A stretch of 64,000 nucleotides of DNA, taken from NCBI RefSeq assembly GCF_002234535.1, contig NZ_CP022521.1, positions 4,402,001-4,466,000 on the forward strand, given 5' to 3'. The position numbers and the translations under genes are program-made. Positions within the stretch are counted from its first letter, which is position 1; each line of letters starts with the position of its first letter. This stretch comes from Actinoalloteichus hoggarensis (GTDB lineage: Bacteria; Actinomycetota; Actinomycetes; Mycobacteriales; Pseudonocardiaceae). This document shows, piece by piece, positions 53,300 to 62,208 of the stretch. Under the pieces are notes generated by a model that worked only from the letters and a program-made list of their open reading frames with translations, searched no databases and was not told the origin of the DNA.

Positions 53300-55708
53300 A
53301 TGAACAAACGATCCGAACCTCGGCCACACGGCGGCGAGCACACCACCGTCGACCCCCCGACGAGCCCGCCCGAGGGCCGAGGCTGGGACACCGTCCTCCG
53401 GCACGATCTGCCCGCGTCCCTGGTGGTGTTCCTCGTCGCCGTGCCGCTGTCCCTCGGCATCGCGGCCGCCACCGGCGCCCCGATCATGGCCGGCCTGATC
53501 GCCGCCGTGGTCGGCGGCATCGTGGCAGGCACGCTCGCCGGCGCCCCACTCCAGGTCAGCGGCCCCGCCGCCGGACTCGTGGTGATCGTCGCGAGCCTGA
53601 TCGAACGGCACGGCTGGCCGGTGACCGCCGCCATCACCGTCGGTGCGGGCCTGCTCCAACTGGTCTTCGGCGTCTCGAAGGTCGCCCGGCTCGCCCTCTC
53701 GCTCTCTCCCTCGGTGGTGCACGGCATGCTCGCGGGCATCGGTGTGGTGATCGCCATCGGGCAGGTCCAGGTCATGCTCGGCGGCGAGTCGCGCCCCGAG
53801 GCGCTGGAGAACCTCGACGGAATGCCCGAGCTGCTCAGCGGCCCGCACGCCCCCACGCTGCTCATCGGCCTGGCCACCATCGCGGTCCTGATCGTCTGGC
53901 CGCGTCTGCCCATGCTGCGGGTCGTTCCCGCGCCGCTGGCCGCCGTCACGATCGCCACGCTGCTCGCCCTCGGAAGCCCCGACGTCACGACCGTCTCGCT
54001 GCCCGACGATCCGCTCGGCGCGATCAGCCTCCCCGCCCTGCCCGACTCCGACCTGCTCGCCGTCGGAGCCGGCGTCCTGACCGTCGCGCTGGTCGCCAGC
54101 GTCGAGTCGCTGCTGTCGGCCGTCGCCGTCGACCGCATGCACGACGGCAGGCGCGCCGACCTGAACAGGGAGCTGCTCGCGCAGGGCGCGGCCAACATCG
54201 GCTCCGGATCGCTGGGCGGCCTGCCCATCACCGGGGTGATCGTCCGCAGCTCGACGAACGTCTCCTCCGGCGCCCGGACCCGCGCCTCCGCCATCCTCCA
54301 CGGAGTCTGGATGGCACTGGCCGTGCTGTTCCTCGGCGGCATGCTGGAGCTGATCCCGATGGCCGCGCTCGCCGGAGTCCTGGTCGTGATCGGCGTCAAG
54401 CTGGTGGACCCGACGCGGATGCGGCTGCTGTGGCGCCAGCGCGAGTTCGGGCCCTATGCCGTGACGATGGCGGGTGTGGTCTGCTTCGACCTGGTCGTCG
54501 GCGTCCTCGCCGGGCTGGCCCTGGCCATGGCGCAGACGCTCTGGCGTCTCGCCAGGCACCGCATCCAGGTGGCGGCCCTCGGCGAGGGCCACTGGCGGAT
54601 CACGGTCGACGGCTCGCTGGTCTTCCTCGGCGTCAGCGCCCTGACCACCCGACTGAGCGCCGTACCACCCGGCCAGGACGTCACCGTCGAACTGCACCTG
54701 GACTGCCTCGACCAGGGGGCGTTCGAGGCCCTGCGTGACTGGCGGACCGGCTACGAACGGGCGGGCGGGACCGTGCGCATCGACGAGATCGGCACCGCCT
54801 GGTACCACCATGCCGCGGCAGGCGGCAGGCCCACGACCACACGTAGCACCACGAACCTGGCGCCACACTGGTTCGCCCCCTGGCAGCACTGGCAGCGACA
54901 CCGCGACCAGCGCACCGACGTCCGTCACGCCATCCCCCACCAGCGCACCGAGGCGGACCCGATGATCCTGGGTGTCCAGGAGTTCGAGCGACGATCCGCT
55001 CCCCTGCTGCGCCCGCTGCTCGCCGAGCTGGCGGAACACGGCCAGCGGCCCGCGCGACTGTTCGTCTGCTGCGCGGACTCCCGCATGGTCCCGAACGTGA
55101 TCACCACCAGCGGGCCGGGGGACCTGTTCACGCTGCGCAACGTGGGCAACCTGGTGCCGCCGAGCGACTCCCTGGGTGACAGCTCGGTGGGATCGGCGAT
55201 CGAGTTCGCCGTGGAGCGGCTCGCCGTCACCAGCATCGTGGTCTGCGGCCACTCGCACTGCGGGGCGATGCGATCGCTGCTCGACGGGGACACGGACCCG
55301 AACAGTCATCTCGCCGAGTGGCTGGTGCACGCGGAGCCGAGCCTGCGCCTGCTCCAAGCCCCCATCGCGGCCGCCCAGAGCACAGCGCCCGCCGAGCTCG
55401 CCCCGGGCACAGCGGCCGCCCCGAGCGCCGAGCACTCGGAGTCCGAGGGGCCGGGCGCCGCGCCCGATGCCGAGGCCGCCGGTCGGGACCAGCGGAGGCC
55501 GAACTCGGCCGCCGACGCGGTCGCCGTCCTCAACGTCTGGCAGCAGTTGACGAACCTGATGACGTATCCGCTGGTCAGTGAGGCGGTGCTCGCGGGGCGG
55601 CTCACCCTCGCGGGCATGTACTTCGATCTGGCCGAGGCACGGATGTACCGCGTCGACGAGCACGACGGCACCCTGCACCCCCTCTCCGAGCCGCTGAGTC
55701 AGGTGTGA
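53300..55708 (+). CDS. SulP-type bicarbonate/anion transporter fused to beta-carbonic anhydrase
   Basis: This 802-aa fusion joins an SLC26/SulP membrane transporter (about 30-430, ten to twelve helices, with PLSLGIAAATGAPIMAGLIA and QVSGPAAGLVVIVASL) to a STAS-like segment (about 430-500) and a C-terminal beta-carbonic anhydrase (about 555-800). The anhydrase zinc ligands are Cys591, His651 and Cys654, with the Asp593/Arg595 dyad of CADSR. It probably interconverts and moves CO2/bicarbonate at the membrane. An Ala/Ser/Glu-rich insertion (about 688-736) interrupts the anhydrase, which is unusual. ATG 53300 follows AAGGAG. SulP-anhydrase fusions are known in several bacteria. Confidence 0.93.
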   Translation: MNKRSEPRPHGGEHTTVDPPTSPPEGRGWDTVLRHDLPASLVVFLVAVPLSLGIAAATGAPIMAGLIAAVVGGIVAGTLAGAPLQVSGPAAGLVVIVASLIERHGWPVTAAITVGAGLLQLVFGVSKVARLALSLSPSVVHGMLAGIGVVIAIGQVQVMLGGESRPEALENLDGMPELLSGPHAPTLLIGLATIAVLIVWPRLPMLRVVPAPLAAVTIATLLALGSPDVTTVSLPDDPLGAISLPALPDSDLLAVGAGVLTVALVASVESLLSAVAVDRMHDGRRADLNRELLAQGAANIGSGSLGGLPITGVIVRSSTNVSSGARTRASAILHGVWMALAVLFLGGMLELIPMAALAGVLVVIGVKLVDPTRMRLLWRQREFGPYAVTMAGVVCFDLVVGVLAGLALAMAQTLWRLARHRIQVAALGEGHWRITVDGSLVFLGVSALTTRLSAVPPGQDVTVELHLDCLDQGAFEALRDWRTGYERAGGTVRIDEIGTAWYHHAAAGGRPTTTRSTTNLAPHWFAPWQHWQRHRDQRTDVRHAIPHQRTEADPMILGVQEFERRSAPLLRPLLAELAEHGQRPARLFVCCADSRMVPNVITTSGPGDLFTLRNVGNLVPPSDSLGDSSVGSAIEFAVERLAVTSIVVCGHSHCGAMRSLLDGDTDPNSHLAEWLVHAEPSLRLLQAPIAAAQSTAPAELAPGTAAAPSAEHSESEGPGAAPDAEAAGRDQRRPNSAADAVAVLNVWQQLTNLMTYPLVSEAVLAGRLTLAGMYFDLAEARMYRVDEHDGTLHPLSEPLSQV

Positions 55709-55764
55709 ACGGCAGATCCTCCGGGTAGTCCCTGCCCCACGATCAGCCGAAGGGAGGTCCCGCT

Positions 55765-56538
55765 GTGACGAGGATCGAGGAATCGGTGGACGTTCGGGTC
55801 CCGGTCAGCGTCGCCTACGCAGGGTGGGCACGCATCGAGGACTTCCCGCTGTTCATGGAGGGCGTCGAGGAGATCACCCCGGTCGACGCCCAGACCACGC
55901 ACTGGGTGATCGAGATCGCGGGCGTCCGTCGGGAGTTCGACGCCCGGATCGTCGAACAGCGCGTCGACGACCTGATCAGCTGGCAGGCCGACGGCGGGCA
56001 GGACCACGCCGGAGTCGTGACGTTCCGGGCCGTCGACGAGGACACCACCCGGGTGCACCTGCGCATGGACTACGAGCCCACGACGCTGGTGGAGAAGGCG
56101 GGCGGCAGACTCGGTCTCATCGCCCAACGGGTGCGCGGCGACCTCGAACGGTTCAAGGAGTTCCTGGAGGCGGACATCTTCGAGCTCTTCGACGAGGACC
56201 CGCGGCCCCTCGACCCGGCGGGCGAGCAGGAGTCGGAGCGGCCCGAACGGACGGCCGCCGCCGAGACCGAGACCGCGGCGGACCTCGAGACCGAGATCGA
56301 GCCCGGCATGGCAGACCGGCTCGAAGCCGAGATCGAGGCGGCGGAGAACCCGTCGCAGGCGGCGATCGATCTGATCGAGCCGCGCACCGGCGACTCGGCG
56401 GCGTCCGCGACCCCGGCCGTGCCGTCGCAGGCGGACCAGCCGCAGGCCGCGGCCGTCCTGGAACGCGACGGGGCCGACGACATGCCGTCGCAGGCCCCGT
56501 CCCCGACCGACGTGCCGGGTGACCGGACGAGCCGGTGA
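55765..56538 (+). CDS. SRPBCC-fold protein with acidic tail
   Basis: The 257-aa product has an N-terminal SRPBCC (START-like polyketide cyclase/dehydrase) domain, about 1-140 (VDVRVPVSVAYAGWARIEDF, then FRAVDEDTTRVHLRMDYEP, GLIAQRVRGDLERFKEFLE). An acidic, low-complexity tail (about 145-257) carries three PSQA words. The domain forms a hydrophobic cavity for lipids or polyketides; the ligand is unknown. Similar proteins sit near stress sigma factors in actinomycetes. GTG 55765 follows GGGAGG. It lies 56 bp after the SulP fusion gene and before the sigma factor gene, all on the same strand. Confidence 0.82.
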   Translation: MTRIEESVDVRVPVSVAYAGWARIEDFPLFMEGVEEITPVDAQTTHWVIEIAGVRREFDARIVEQRVDDLISWQADGGQDHAGVVTFRAVDEDTTRVHLRMDYEPTTLVEKAGGRLGLIAQRVRGDLERFKEFLEADIFELFDEDPRPLDPAGEQESERPERTAAAETETAADLETEIEPGMADRLEAEIEAAENPSQAAIDLIEPRTGDSAASATPAVPSQADQPQAAAVLERDGADDMPSQAPSPTDVPGDRTSR

Positions 56539-56718
56539 CGGCGCGCCCCGGCTCGTCATGATCAGCTCGATCCACCGCGACGGCACCCGTGCCCGCCGAG
56601 ACGGGCACGGCGGGTGCGCGCAGGCGCCCGACCGCCGCCCGCCTCGTCGCCACGCCGAGCAGGAGCGCGAGAGTGCGGGCAAGCTGGAGCGCGTGGAAGC
56701 GCGGAGACGGCGAGCGGG

Positions 56719-57534
56719 GTGAGCCGAGAAGCCCGACCGGGCACAGCCCGGCCAGTAGACGGCGAGCGGGATGCACGCGGCGGCGAGAACGTCCGCTACG
56801 AGCATCTCGCCCCGCTGTTCGCCGAGCTGGCCGCGCTGGAGCCCGACTGCCGGGAGCACGCGGCCCTCCGCGAGCGGCTGGTCACCGAACACCTCCCCCT
56901 GGCTCGACACGTGGCCAGGCGCTTCGCCAACCGAGGCGAGACACAGGACGACCTGGTGCAGGTCGCCACGATGGGCCTCATCAAGGCGGTGGACCGCTTC
57001 GATCCCGAACGCGGCGTCGACTTCCTCTCCTACGCGGTGCCGACCGTGATGGGCGAGGTGCGCAGGCACTTCCGTGACACCGGGTGGACGGTGCGCGTGC
57101 CCCGCAGGCTCCAAGAGCTGCATCTGGCGCTGAACACGGCGAGCGGCGAGCTCTCGCAGACGCTGGGCCGGGCACCCACCCCACGTGAGCTGGCAGAACG
57201 ACTCGAAGTGCCGGTCGAGCAGGTGTACGAGGGGCTGGCGGCGGGCCACGCCTACCGCAGCAGCTCGCTGGACGAGATGCTCATCGACGACGAGAGCCTG
57301 GCGCTGGGCGACACCCTCGGGAGGATCGAGCCCGAGCTGGAGAACGTGGAGAACCGGGAGGTGCTCCAACCGCTGCTGGCGACCCTGCCGCAGCGCGATC
57401 GCACCGTGCTGCTGCTGCGGTTCTTCGCCAACCTGACCCAGACCCAGATCGCCGAGCGCGTCGGCATCTCCCAGATGCACGTCTCACGGCTGCTGGCGCG
57501 GGCGCTGCGGCGGCTGCGCGAGGAGGCACGCTGA
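56719..57534 (+). CDS. RNA polymerase sigma factor, SigF/SigB (group 3) type
   Basis: This 271-aa sigma factor has regions 2 (about 50-115, LPLARHVARRFANRGETQDD, LVQVATMGLIKAVDRFDP), 3 (about 125-185, RVPRRLQELHLALNTASGEL) and 4 (about 210-265, LLLRFFANLTQTQIAERVGI, SQMHVSRLLARALRRLREE). The SQMHVSRL ending and overall pattern are those of the SigF/SigB stress family. No anti-sigma (RsbW) or antagonist gene is adjacent, which is the usual partner arrangement. GTG 56719 is the likely start; its ribosome-binding site is weak. A PP2C phosphatase that could act in such a cascade lies at 5001-6827. Confidence 0.9.
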   Translation: MSREARPGTARPVDGERDARGGENVRYEHLAPLFAELAALEPDCREHAALRERLVTEHLPLARHVARRFANRGETQDDLVQVATMGLIKAVDRFDPERGVDFLSYAVPTVMGEVRRHFRDTGWTVRVPRRLQELHLALNTASGELSQTLGRAPTPRELAERLEVPVEQVYEGLAAGHAYRSSSLDEMLIDDESLALGDTLGRIEPELENVENREVLQPLLATLPQRDRTVLLLRFFANLTQTQIAERVGISQMHVSRLLARALRRLREEAR

Positions 57535-57787
57535 CCGCCCACCGTCCCGGCGCACCCACGACGACCACGTGGCGAGGCAGCCGCACCGGGTGCCCGGCGG
57601 ACCGCCGGTCGTCGCGCCTCCCGACCGGGCGGGCGGACCCCGAGACCGCCGCGTCCTCGGGCGACGCCGACGGGCGTGCCGCGCCGAATCGGTCGCCCAC
57701 CCCGCCCGCCGCCCACGGGGCGCCCTGGTGGCGAGAGCTCGACCGGCGCACACACAGCGGCGGAGCACGCCGCACGGCACCTCGGCG

Positions 57788-58705
57788 TCAGATACGCCGG
57801 AGCAGCTCGGCCTTCTTCTCCTCGAACTGCTCGTCGCTGAGCAGGCCCGCGTCGCGCAGCTCGCCGAGCTTCCGGATGGTCTGGAAGATCTCGTCCACCT
57901 CCGCCTCACCGCGAGCCCGCCCAGCCTGGGTGCCGGGCTCCGCCGACGCCTGGTCGGCGGCCGGCCCCGCAGGAGCGGCCTCGCCCGTGGTGAGCGCGGC
58001 GGGTTCGCCGGAAGCCTCGTCCATCGCGACCCGCACCGCACAGGCCACCGGCAGTCCCGCCGTCGCCCCGAACGTGACGACCGCCGCGAGATCCTGGGCG
58101 GGTTTGGGCCGCACGGCGGGGTTGGTGTCGACGGTGGTCACCCGCAGGTAGCCGTAGCCGCCGTACTCCGGGCAGAACCACTCGATGTCCCGCAGCCGAT
58201 CCACCGGGTAGACAGCCGAGCCGACGGCCCGCTTGGACCGGTGCGCCTGGATGCCCCATCGCATGGTCAGCAGCCGTCCGTCGAAGGCGACGGTGCCGTC
58301 GAAGCCCTTCGAGCTGAGCGGCGGCGGCGGAAGGCGCACCAGGTATCGAGGCGCGGGCGCGTCCGGATTCGCCGAGGCACGGTCGTCGATCTCGCGCAGG
58401 TAGTAGGCCGCCAGATCCTGCTGGGCGGCGTCGAGAGTCAGCCGGTAGGGCTCGGCGCCGTCGGGCAGCCCGCCCGCCGCGACGCTCAACACCGGTTCGG
58501 AGCGGGGCCGCAGTCGCAGGTCGAGCAACGGCCTGCGCCGCTCGGTCAGCGTGGCGCCCACCAGCGCCTCGTTGGGTACGAAGATCTCCCCGAACTCGCG
58601 GAGCAGCGCATGGGTCCGGCGGCCGGTGCCGTACCGGATGCGGATGCCGGCCGCCTCGAAGACCCAGCGCGCGTTGCGCCCGGCCAACTCCAACCCGAAC
58701 TCCAC
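57788..58705 (-). CDS. DUF4429 protein with C-terminal SHOCT domain
   Basis: The 305-aa product has two DUF4429 repeats (about 1-110 and 120-230; the second reads SSKGFDGTVAFDGRLLTMRW, RDIEWFCPEYGGYGYLRVTT). A low-complexity linker and a SHOCT domain (about 270-305, IFQTIRKLGELRDAGLLSDE, QFEEKKAELLRRI) follow. SHOCT is a short oligomerisation/nucleic-acid-linked module; DUF4429 has no known function. TATCCT ends 6 nt before GTG 58705 with no Shine-Dalgarno, so the mRNA is probably leaderless. It is convergent with the sigma factor gene. Confidence 0.85.
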   Translation of the reverse strand: MEFGLELAGRNARWVFEAAGIRIRYGTGRRTHALLREFGEIFVPNEALVGATLTERRRPLLDLRLRPRSEPVLSVAAGGLPDGAEPYRLTLDAAQQDLAAYYLREIDDRASANPDAPAPRYLVRLPPPPLSSKGFDGTVAFDGRLLTMRWGIQAHRSKRAVGSAVYPVDRLRDIEWFCPEYGGYGYLRVTTVDTNPAVRPKPAQDLAAVVTFGATAGLPVACAVRVAMDEASGEPAALTTGEAAPAGPAADQASAEPGTQAGRARGEAEVDEIFQTIRKLGELRDAGLLSDEQFEEKKAELLRRI

Positions 58706-58797
58706 GGCCAGAGGATAGCCTGCGCCTACGGGGTGGACGGCGAGATCACGCGGATCGGACGTCGCCGACCACCCCTGGGACGACAGCGACCGATGCT

Positions 58798-60237
58798 CTA
58801 GGCCTCGACCTCGTCCCGGCCCTGCCCCCACCGGGTGTGGAAGCCGCCGGGCCGGTCGATCCGCTGGTAGGTGTGGGCGCCGAAGTAGTCACGCAGGCCC
58901 TGCACCAAGGCGGCGGGCAGCCGCTCGGCACGCAGGGAGTCGTAGTAGGCCAGCCCGGAGGCCAGGCCCGGCACCGGCACGCCCGCCGCCGCCGCGGTGG
59001 CCACCACACGGCGCCAGGCCTCCTGCGCCCGGCCGATCTGCTCGGTGAAGTACTCGTCGACCAGCAGGTTCACCAGGTCGGGGTCGGCGCGATAGGCGTC
59101 GGTGATCCGGTTGAGGAAGCGGGCCCGGATGATGCAGCCGCCCCGCCAGATCCGGGCGGTGGCACCGAGGTCGATGTCCCAGCCGTACTCTCGGCCTGCC
59201 TCGGTGATCATGCTGAAGCCCTGGGCGTAGGCGGCGAGCTTGGCGCCGTAGAGCGCCTCACGCAGGTCGTCGACGAAGTCGTCGCCGAGTTTGGGCGACG
59301 CAGAGGGACCGGGCAGGTTCGCGGCGGCGGCACGCTGTTCGACGTGCCCGGAGAGGGCCCTGGCGAACACGGCCTCCGCGATCCCGGCCACCGGCTCGCC
59401 GAGCTCCAGGCCCTCGCGGACCGTCCAGCGGCCCGTGCCCTTCTGCTCGGCCCGGTCGGCGACGACGTCCACGAACGGCTTACCAGTGGCCGGGTCGACG
59501 TGGGCGAGCACCTCGGCGGTGATCTCGATGAGGTAGGACTCCAGGTCGCCGTCGTTCCAGGTGCGGAAGACCTCGGCGATCTCGGCGGGCTCGCGCCCGG
59601 CGGCCCGGCGCAGCAGGTCGTAGGTCTCGGCGATGAACTGCATGTCGGCGTACTCGATGCCGTTGTGCACCATCTTGACGAAGTGACCCGCCCCGTCCGG
59701 ACCGAGACGCACGCAGCAGGGTTCGCCGTCCACGACGGCGGCGATCGACTCCAGGATCGGGCCGACCTGTTCGTAGGCCTCGGCGGAGCCGCCGGGCATG
59801 ATGCTGGGGCCGAGCAGGGCGCCCTCCTCGCCGCCGGAGATCCCCGTCCCGACGAAGTGCAGACCCTTCTCCCGCATCGCCGCCTCCCGCCGCCGGGTGT
59901 CGGCGAAGTGGGCGTTTCCGCCGTCGAGCAGGATGTCGCCGGGTTCCAGCAGGCCGGCGAGTTCGTCCAGGACCGCGTCGGTGCCCGCGCCCGCCTTCAC
60001 CATCACGATGATCTTGCGGGGGCGTTCGAGGACCGCGACCAGCTCGGCGAGCGTCGCCGCCTCCACGAAGACGCCCTCGTCACCGTGCTGATCCAGCAGC
60101 TCGCGCGTCTTGGCCTGCGTCCGGTTGTGCACCGCGACCGGGTATCCGCGCCTGGCGAGATTGCGGGCGAGATTGCTTCCCATCGTGGCGAGCCCGGTGA
60201 CCCCGATCTGTGCGGTACGCGCAACATCATCCGTCAT
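58798..60237 (-). CDS. gnd: 6-phosphogluconate dehydrogenase (decarboxylating)
   Basis: This 479-aa NADP(+)-dependent enzyme of the oxidative pentose phosphate pathway converts 6-phosphogluconate to ribulose 5-phosphate and CO2. The nucleotide-binding motif is GVTGLATMGSNLARN, the substrate block is GTGISGGEEGALLGPSIMPG, and KMVHNGIEYADMQ carries the catalytic Lys. The C-terminal end, FGAHTYQRIDRPGGFHTRWG, is the family signature. Full length for the long (Gnd type I) form. ATG 60237 is chosen over GTG 60243; both lack a strong site. It diverges from the decarboxylase gene. Confidence 0.96.
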   Translation of the reverse strand: MTDDVARTAQIGVTGLATMGSNLARNLARRGYPVAVHNRTQAKTRELLDQHGDEGVFVEAATLAELVAVLERPRKIIVMVKAGAGTDAVLDELAGLLEPGDILLDGGNAHFADTRRREAAMREKGLHFVGTGISGGEEGALLGPSIMPGGSAEAYEQVGPILESIAAVVDGEPCCVRLGPDGAGHFVKMVHNGIEYADMQFIAETYDLLRRAAGREPAEIAEVFRTWNDGDLESYLIEITAEVLAHVDPATGKPFVDVVADRAEQKGTGRWTVREGLELGEPVAGIAEAVFARALSGHVEQRAAAANLPGPSASPKLGDDFVDDLREALYGAKLAAYAQGFSMITEAGREYGWDIDLGATARIWRGGCIIRARFLNRITDAYRADPDLVNLLVDEYFTEQIGRAQEAWRRVVATAAAAGVPVPGLASGLAYYDSLRAERLPAALVQGLRDYFGAHTYQRIDRPGGFHTRWGQGRDEVEA

Positions 60238-60446
60238 GTCCACAGCCTGCCCCGAGAGGTGCGTCCCGCGCGAGTCGTTGTCGGCAACGCCTCGTCTTTC
60301 GGGATCCGTTCCCGGGCGAACACCGTCCCGGGGCGTCCACGATCCGTCGTCGCCGCGTACCCGGACGGCGACGGGGCGTCCCGCGGCGACGCGTCCCTTC
60401 CACGCCGCGGCGGCAGGACCGCGGAACAGGGTCTACGGTGCTGATC

Positions 60447-61901
60447 GTGCCGGGCACCGAGATGACCCCCGAGGAGTTCCGCGACTTCGGCCACGCCGTC
60501 GTGGACTGGATCGCCGACTACCGCGCAGGCGTCGAGGAGCTGCCGGTCCGCGGCCCGGTACGACCGGGAGGCCTGCGGGAACAGCTGCCTCCCCGACTTC
60601 CCGAGGAAGGAGAGTCGCCGGAGTCGATGCTGGCCGACCTGGACCGCGTCATCGTGCCGGCCCTGACCCACTGGCAGCACCCGTCCTTCTTCGGCTACTT
60701 CCCGGCCAACGCCTCGCTGGCCTCGGTGCTGGGTGATCTGCTCTCCAGCGGGCTCGGCGTCCAGGGCATGTCGTGGACGACGTCGCCTGCCGCCACGGAA
60801 CTGGAGCAGTACCTGCTCGACGGGCTCGCCCGTGAACTCGGGCTGCCCGCCGAGTTCACCTTTCCCGGTGGTGGCGGCGGCGTCATCCAGGATTCGGCGT
60901 CCTCCGCGGTCCTGGTCGCGCTGCTCACCGCGCTGCACCGCGGCTCGGCGGGCGCCTGGCGGTCGAGCGGCCTCACCGGCGGCGAGGTCGTCTACGGATC
61001 GGCGGAGACGCACTCGAGCCTGGCCAAGGCGGTCCGGGTGGCCGGTCTCGGCCACGACGGCCTGCGCTCGGTGTCCGTCGACCCGGACACCTTGGCGATG
61101 CGGCCCGCCGCGCTGGCCGAGGCCGTCGCCGAGGACATGGCCGCCGGGCGCAGGCCCGTGCTGGTGTGCGCCACCGTGGGCACCACGGGGACCGGAGCGG
61201 TGGACCCGCTGAGCGAGATCGCCGCGATCTGTCGGGAACACGGGATCTGGCTGCACGTGGACGCGGCGTGGGCGGGCGTGGCGGCCCTCTGTCCCGAGCT
61301 CCGCGCCCCCTTCGCCGGAGTCGCCGAGGCGGACTCCTTCTGCACCAACGCGCACAAGTGGCTGATGACCGCCTTCGACTGCGGCCTGTACTGGACACGC
61401 CATCCCGACGTGCTCGTCGACGCGCTCTCGATCCTGCCCGAGTATCTGCGCGACCCGGCAGGCGTGGGCGGGGCGGTCGTCGACTATCGCGACTGGCAGA
61501 TACCGCTGGGCAGGAGGTTCCGCGCGTTGAAGCTGTGGGCCGTCCTGCGCTGGTTCGGCCTGCGGGGCCTGCGCGAGCACCTGCGCCTGCACGTGGCACT
61601 CGCCGAGGAACTGGCCGAGCTGGTGCGCGGCGACGAGCGGTTCGCCCTCGTCACGGAGCCGTCCTTCGCCCTGGTCTGTCTCAGGGCCCGCACCGGGGCG
61701 GGCGCGGCGGCCGACGATCGACGCACCGAGCGGCTGCTCGCGTCGATCAACGAGAGCGGCCGGGCATTCCTGAGCCACACCGCGGTGGCGGGGCGGCCGG
61801 TGATCCGGGTGGCGATCGGCGGCGTCACCACCGAGCGCGGCCATGTCCTCGCGTTGTGGCGGCTGCTCGGCGAGGCGTTCGAGGCGGCCGCGGCCGGCTG
61901 A
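60447..61901 (+). CDS. PLP-dependent group II amino acid decarboxylase
   Basis: This 484-aa pyridoxal-5'-phosphate enzyme is of the aromatic-L-amino-acid decarboxylase type. The catalytic Lys304 is in TNAHKWLM, His189 in SAETHSS stacks on the cofactor, and HVDAAWAG carries the Asp contacting the pyridine nitrogen. The N-terminal HWQHPSFFGYFPANASLASV is characteristic, and the length matches the family. The substrate could be an aromatic amino acid or a related one; it cannot be fixed. TACGGT lies 7 nt before GTG 60447, so a leaderless start is likely; ATG 60462 is an alternative. No transporter or biosynthetic gene adjoins it. Confidence 0.92.
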   Translation: MPGTEMTPEEFRDFGHAVVDWIADYRAGVEELPVRGPVRPGGLREQLPPRLPEEGESPESMLADLDRVIVPALTHWQHPSFFGYFPANASLASVLGDLLSSGLGVQGMSWTTSPAATELEQYLLDGLARELGLPAEFTFPGGGGGVIQDSASSAVLVALLTALHRGSAGAWRSSGLTGGEVVYGSAETHSSLAKAVRVAGLGHDGLRSVSVDPDTLAMRPAALAEAVAEDMAAGRRPVLVCATVGTTGTGAVDPLSEIAAICREHGIWLHVDAAWAGVAALCPELRAPFAGVAEADSFCTNAHKWLMTAFDCGLYWTRHPDVLVDALSILPEYLRDPAGVGGAVVDYRDWQIPLGRRFRALKLWAVLRWFGLRGLREHLRLHVALAEELAELVRGDERFALVTEPSFALVCLRARTGAGAAADDRRTERLLASINESGRAFLSHTAVAGRPVIRVAIGGVTTERGHVLALWRLLGEAFEAAAAG

Positions 61902-62208
61902 CCAGCCCGGACGGACGGGCGCGCCGCGGGACGCGGTGCCCGCGGACGATCCGGTCCGCAGCGGGCGTGAGCCGCCGGAGAGCTCGGCGGCGCCGCCGTG
62001 ATCACCGGGGCCCGTCATCGGCGGCCGCCGTCACTACCGGGGCGCCGTCATCGGCGGCCGCCGTCATCACCGGGGCCGCCGTGGCCGTGCCGATGAACGA
62101 TCGTCCGCGGCGCCCGTCCGCCCGCGCACTCCCGCGTTCGGGCTCGCGGAGGTCGACCGCCGCCGACCGGCTGTCCCGGTCGGCGGCGCGGGCGGGCGGG
62201 TGACGGCC
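61902..62208. other. 307-bp convergent spacer with tandem repeats
   Basis: It lies between the convergent decarboxylase and DUF368 genes and contains the 33-bp tandem repeat described separately. No gene is supported. Confidence 0.5.
61991..62079. repeat. 33-bp tandem repeat, about 2.7 copies
   Basis: The unit starts GTCATCGGCGGCCGCCGTCA, continues with an ACCGGGGC core and recurs at 62014 and 62047, with a partial copy before. There are no spacers, so it is not CRISPR. It could form alternative hairpins and help termination between the convergent genes. Confidence 0.65.

Noticed and set aside
61991-62079. A short repeat array resembling CRISPR
   Set aside because: Units abut without unique spacers, there are fewer than three full copies and no cas gene is near.
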